NCBI GenBank assembly: GCA_019232985.1
Contig: JAFAMW010000038.1
Coordinates: 1-16,843 of the forward strand
Reading direction: 5' to 3'
DNA length: 16,843 nt
From: Roseateles sp.
GTDB taxonomy: Bacteria; Pseudomonadota; Gammaproteobacteria; Burkholderiales; Burkholderiaceae
A model generated the notes under the pieces. It was not told the origin of the DNA, did no database searches, and was given only the letters and a program-made list of their open reading frames with translations. Below are positions 15,283-16,843 of the stretch, in pieces; within the stretch, counting starts at the first letter, position 1, and each line of letters starts with the position of its first letter. The position numbers and the translations under genes are program-made.

Positions 15283-15918
15283 GTGCGCAAGTACATCATC
15301 ACCGGCCTGCTCGTCTGGCTGCCGCTCGCGATCACGATCTGGGTGCTGCTGTGGGTGCTCGGCATCGTCAACGGCGTGTTCGGCGCGCTCCTGACGGCCG
15401 GCCAGGCCGTCGCACCCGGCGCGCGCGACGCGCTCGAGGAGCTGCGCCACGTGCCGGGGCTCGGCGTCGTGATCCTCGGCGCCATCGTGCTGCTGACCGG
15501 CATGTTCGCGGCGAACATGGTCGGGCAGTGGTGGCTGCGCCAGTGGAACCGCCTGCTCACGCATATCCCGATCGTCAAGAACATCTACAGCTCGGTCAAG
15601 CAGGTCTCGGACACGCTGTTCTCGACCAACGGCAACGCGTTCCGCGAGGCCGTGCTCGTGCAGTACCCGCACGCGGGCTCGTGGACCATCGCGTTCGTGA
15701 CCGGCAGGCCCGGCGGCGAGGTCGCCGAGGCGCTCGGCGACGAGCACGTGAGCCTGTACGTGCCGACCACGCCGAACCCGACCTCGGGCTTCTTCCTGAT
15801 GGTGCCGCGCGCGAACGTGCGGCCGCTGCGCATGAGCGTCGACGAGGCGCTCAAGCACATCATCTCGATGGGCGTGGTCGCGCCCGAGACGCCGGTCGAG
15901 CCCAATCAGCCGGGCTGA
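15283..15918 (+). CDS. DUF502 family membrane protein
   Basis: This 211-residue inner-membrane protein of unknown function matches the DUF502 family. Two hydrophobic segments are clear (about 5-28 and 59-80). Between and after them come the conserved IPIVKNIYSSVKQVSDTLF (95-113) and PTTPNPTSGFFLMVPR (161-176) blocks, which identify the family. The GTG at 15283 is chosen because AAGGA stands 5 nt upstream (15273-15277) and the protein starts with the typical MRKYIITGLLVWLPLAITIW. It follows the FmdB gene by 14 bp and precedes aspS by 105 bp on the same strand, so it is probably in one transcript with fmdB. No catalytic residues are evident and no function is proposed. Confidence 0.9.
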   Translation: MRKYIITGLLVWLPLAITIWVLLWVLGIVNGVFGALLTAGQAVAPGARDALEELRHVPGLGVVILGAIVLLTGMFAANMVGQWWLRQWNRLLTHIPIVKNIYSSVKQVSDTLFSTNGNAFREAVLVQYPHAGSWTIAFVTGRPGGEVAEALGDEHVSLYVPTTPNPTSGFFLMVPRANVRPLRMSVDEALKHIISMGVVAPETPVEPNQPG

Positions 15919-15972
15919 GTGCCCCGGCAAGCGCTCAGCCCGTCAACGCCCAAGCGCCACACCCCCTTCATT

Positions 15973-15994
15973 GCCGCGCGCCGACGCGCGCGGC
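15973..15994. other. GC hairpin in the aspS leader region
   Basis: GCCGCGCG (15973-15980) and CGCGCGGC (15987-15994) form an 8-bp stem with a 6-nt loop, 55 bp after the DUF502 stop and 29 bp before the aspS ATG. No T-run follows. It may be a weak terminator or a leader structure, or simply a by-product of the GC-rich alternating sequence. The rest of the 105-bp gap shows nothing I can name apart from the aspS ribosome site. Confidence 0.3.
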
Positions 15995-16023
15995 TGCCGA
16001 ATCAAGAATCCTGGAGTTGAATC

Positions 16024-16843
16024 ATGCGAACCTGCTACGCCGGCCAAGTCAGCGAAAAGCTGCTCGACCAGACCGTGACCCTGATGGGCTGGGCCCATCG
16101 CCGCCGTGACCATGGCGGCGTGATCTTCATCGAGCTGCGCGACCGCGAAGGCCTCGTGCAGGTCGTCTGCGACCCGGACCGCCCGGAGAGCTTCAAGGTC
16201 GCCGAGGACGTGCGCAACGAGTTCTGCATCAAGGTCGTCGGCAAGGTGCGCGCGCGCCCGGCCGACAAGCTCAACGCCAACCTCGCGAGCGGCCGCGTCG
16301 AGGTGCTGTGCCACGAGCTCGAGGTGCTGAACCCGAGCGTCACGCCGCCGTTCCAGCTCGATGACGAGAACCTCTCCGAGACCACGCGCCTGACGCATCG
16401 CGTGCTGGACCTGCGCCGTCCCTACATGCAGAACAACCTGATGCTGCGCTACCGCGTGGCGATGGAAGTGCGCAAGTTCCTCGACGAGCACGGCTTCGTC
16501 GACATCGAGACGCCAATGCTGACCAAGAGCACGCCCGAAGGTGCGCGCGACTATTTGGTGCCCAGCCGCGTGCACGACGGCATGTTCTTCGCGCTGCCGC
16601 AGTCGCCCCAGCTGTTCAAGCAGTTGCTGATGGTGGCCGGGTTCGATCGCTACTACCAGATCACCAAGTGCTTCCGCGATGAAGACCTGCGCGCCGATCG
16701 CCAGCCCGAATTCACCCAGATCGATATCGAGACGAGCTTCCTGACCGAACAGGAAATCCGCGACATGTTCGAGGGCATGATCCGCCAGGTATTCAAGAAG
16801 ACGCTGAACATCGAACTGCCCGACCCGTTCCCGGTCATGAATT
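16024..16843 (+). CDS. aspS: Aspartyl-tRNA synthetase (3' end beyond window)
   Basis: AspRS charges tRNA with aspartate. Only the first 273 codons are present; the gene runs off the right edge, and the bacterial enzyme is usually close to 600 residues. The N-terminal OB-fold anticodon-binding domain (1 to about 105) contains [20 protein letters not shown]. Class II motif 1 is in the helix before [21 protein letters not shown] (about 159-179). [23 protein letters not shown] and motif 2 [19 protein letters not shown] follow. His30, where discriminating enzymes have Leu, suggests a non-discriminating AspRS. The start is set by GGAG at 16013-16016, 7 nt before the ATG. Confidence 0.96.
   Translation, partial: MRTCYAGQVSEKLLDQTVTLMGWAHRRRDHGGVIFIELRDREGLVQVVCDPDRPESFKVAEDVRNEFCIKVVGKVRARPADKLNANLASGRVEVLCHELEVLNPSVTPPFQLDDENLSETTRLTHRVLDLRRPYMQNNLMLRYRVAMEVRKFLDEHGFVDIETPMLTKSTPEGARDYLVPSRVHDGMFFALPQSPQLFKQLLMVAGFDRYYQITKCFRDEDLRADRQPEFTQIDIETSFLTEQEIRDMFEGMIRQVFKKTLNIELPDPFPVMN

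Overview
The window is GC-rich (roughly 70% by eye) bacterial chromosome. It most likely comes from a betaproteobacterium of the order Burkholderiales, probably Comamonadaceae or a close relative. Three things point there: the housekeeping order ubiJ-ubiB ... fmdB-type zinc ribbon-DUF502-aspS; an EpsL-type outer-membrane protein of the exopolysaccharide/exosortase-B kind; and a GC-rich intergenic repeat (5829-5893) resembling one I recall from many Comamonadaceae genomes. The genus cannot be set from the sequence alone.

Left two thirds (1-11061): one end of an exopolysaccharide (EPS) or capsule locus. On the plus strand, a UDP-glucuronate 4-epimerase and UDP-glucose 6-dehydrogenase (ugd) make UDP-GlcA and UDP-GalA. 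They run into a strong hairpin at 2407-2428. Converging from the right is a tightly packed eight-gene minus-strand operon, read in this order: initiating sugar-1-phosphate transferase (wcaJ-like), epsL-like outer-membrane beta-barrel, galE, manC, rfbB, rfbD, rfbA, rfbC. Together these genes give the lipid-linked first sugar and the nucleotide sugars UDP-Gal, GDP-Man and dTDP-L-Rha. No later glycosyltransferase, flippase, polymerase or chain-length regulator is in the window, so the rest of the locus probably lies beyond the left edge.

Middle (11062-11236): a divergent intergenic region with a 12-bp AT-rich palindrome, GC-rich inverted arms around it, two TTGCAA sites and a TACAAT box overlapping the start of ubiJ. 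It separates the EPS locus from housekeeping genes.

Right third (11237-16843): plus-strand housekeeping genes. ubiJ and ubiB (ubiquinone biosynthesis) are followed by tandem hairpins, then a sodium:solute symporter of unknown substrate. A TATAAT promoter then precedes an FmdB-family zinc-ribbon protein, a DUF502 membrane protein and aspS, which is cut by the right edge. The AspRS has the histidine typical of the non-discriminating type.

All protein genes look intact apart from the truncated aspS. I see no tRNA, rRNA, CRISPR array, transposase or phage gene. No gap between genes exceeds about 175 bases. I found no convincing undescribed system; the more interesting points are small cis-elements, the EpsL placement, the FmdB tail and a marked codon-context bias.
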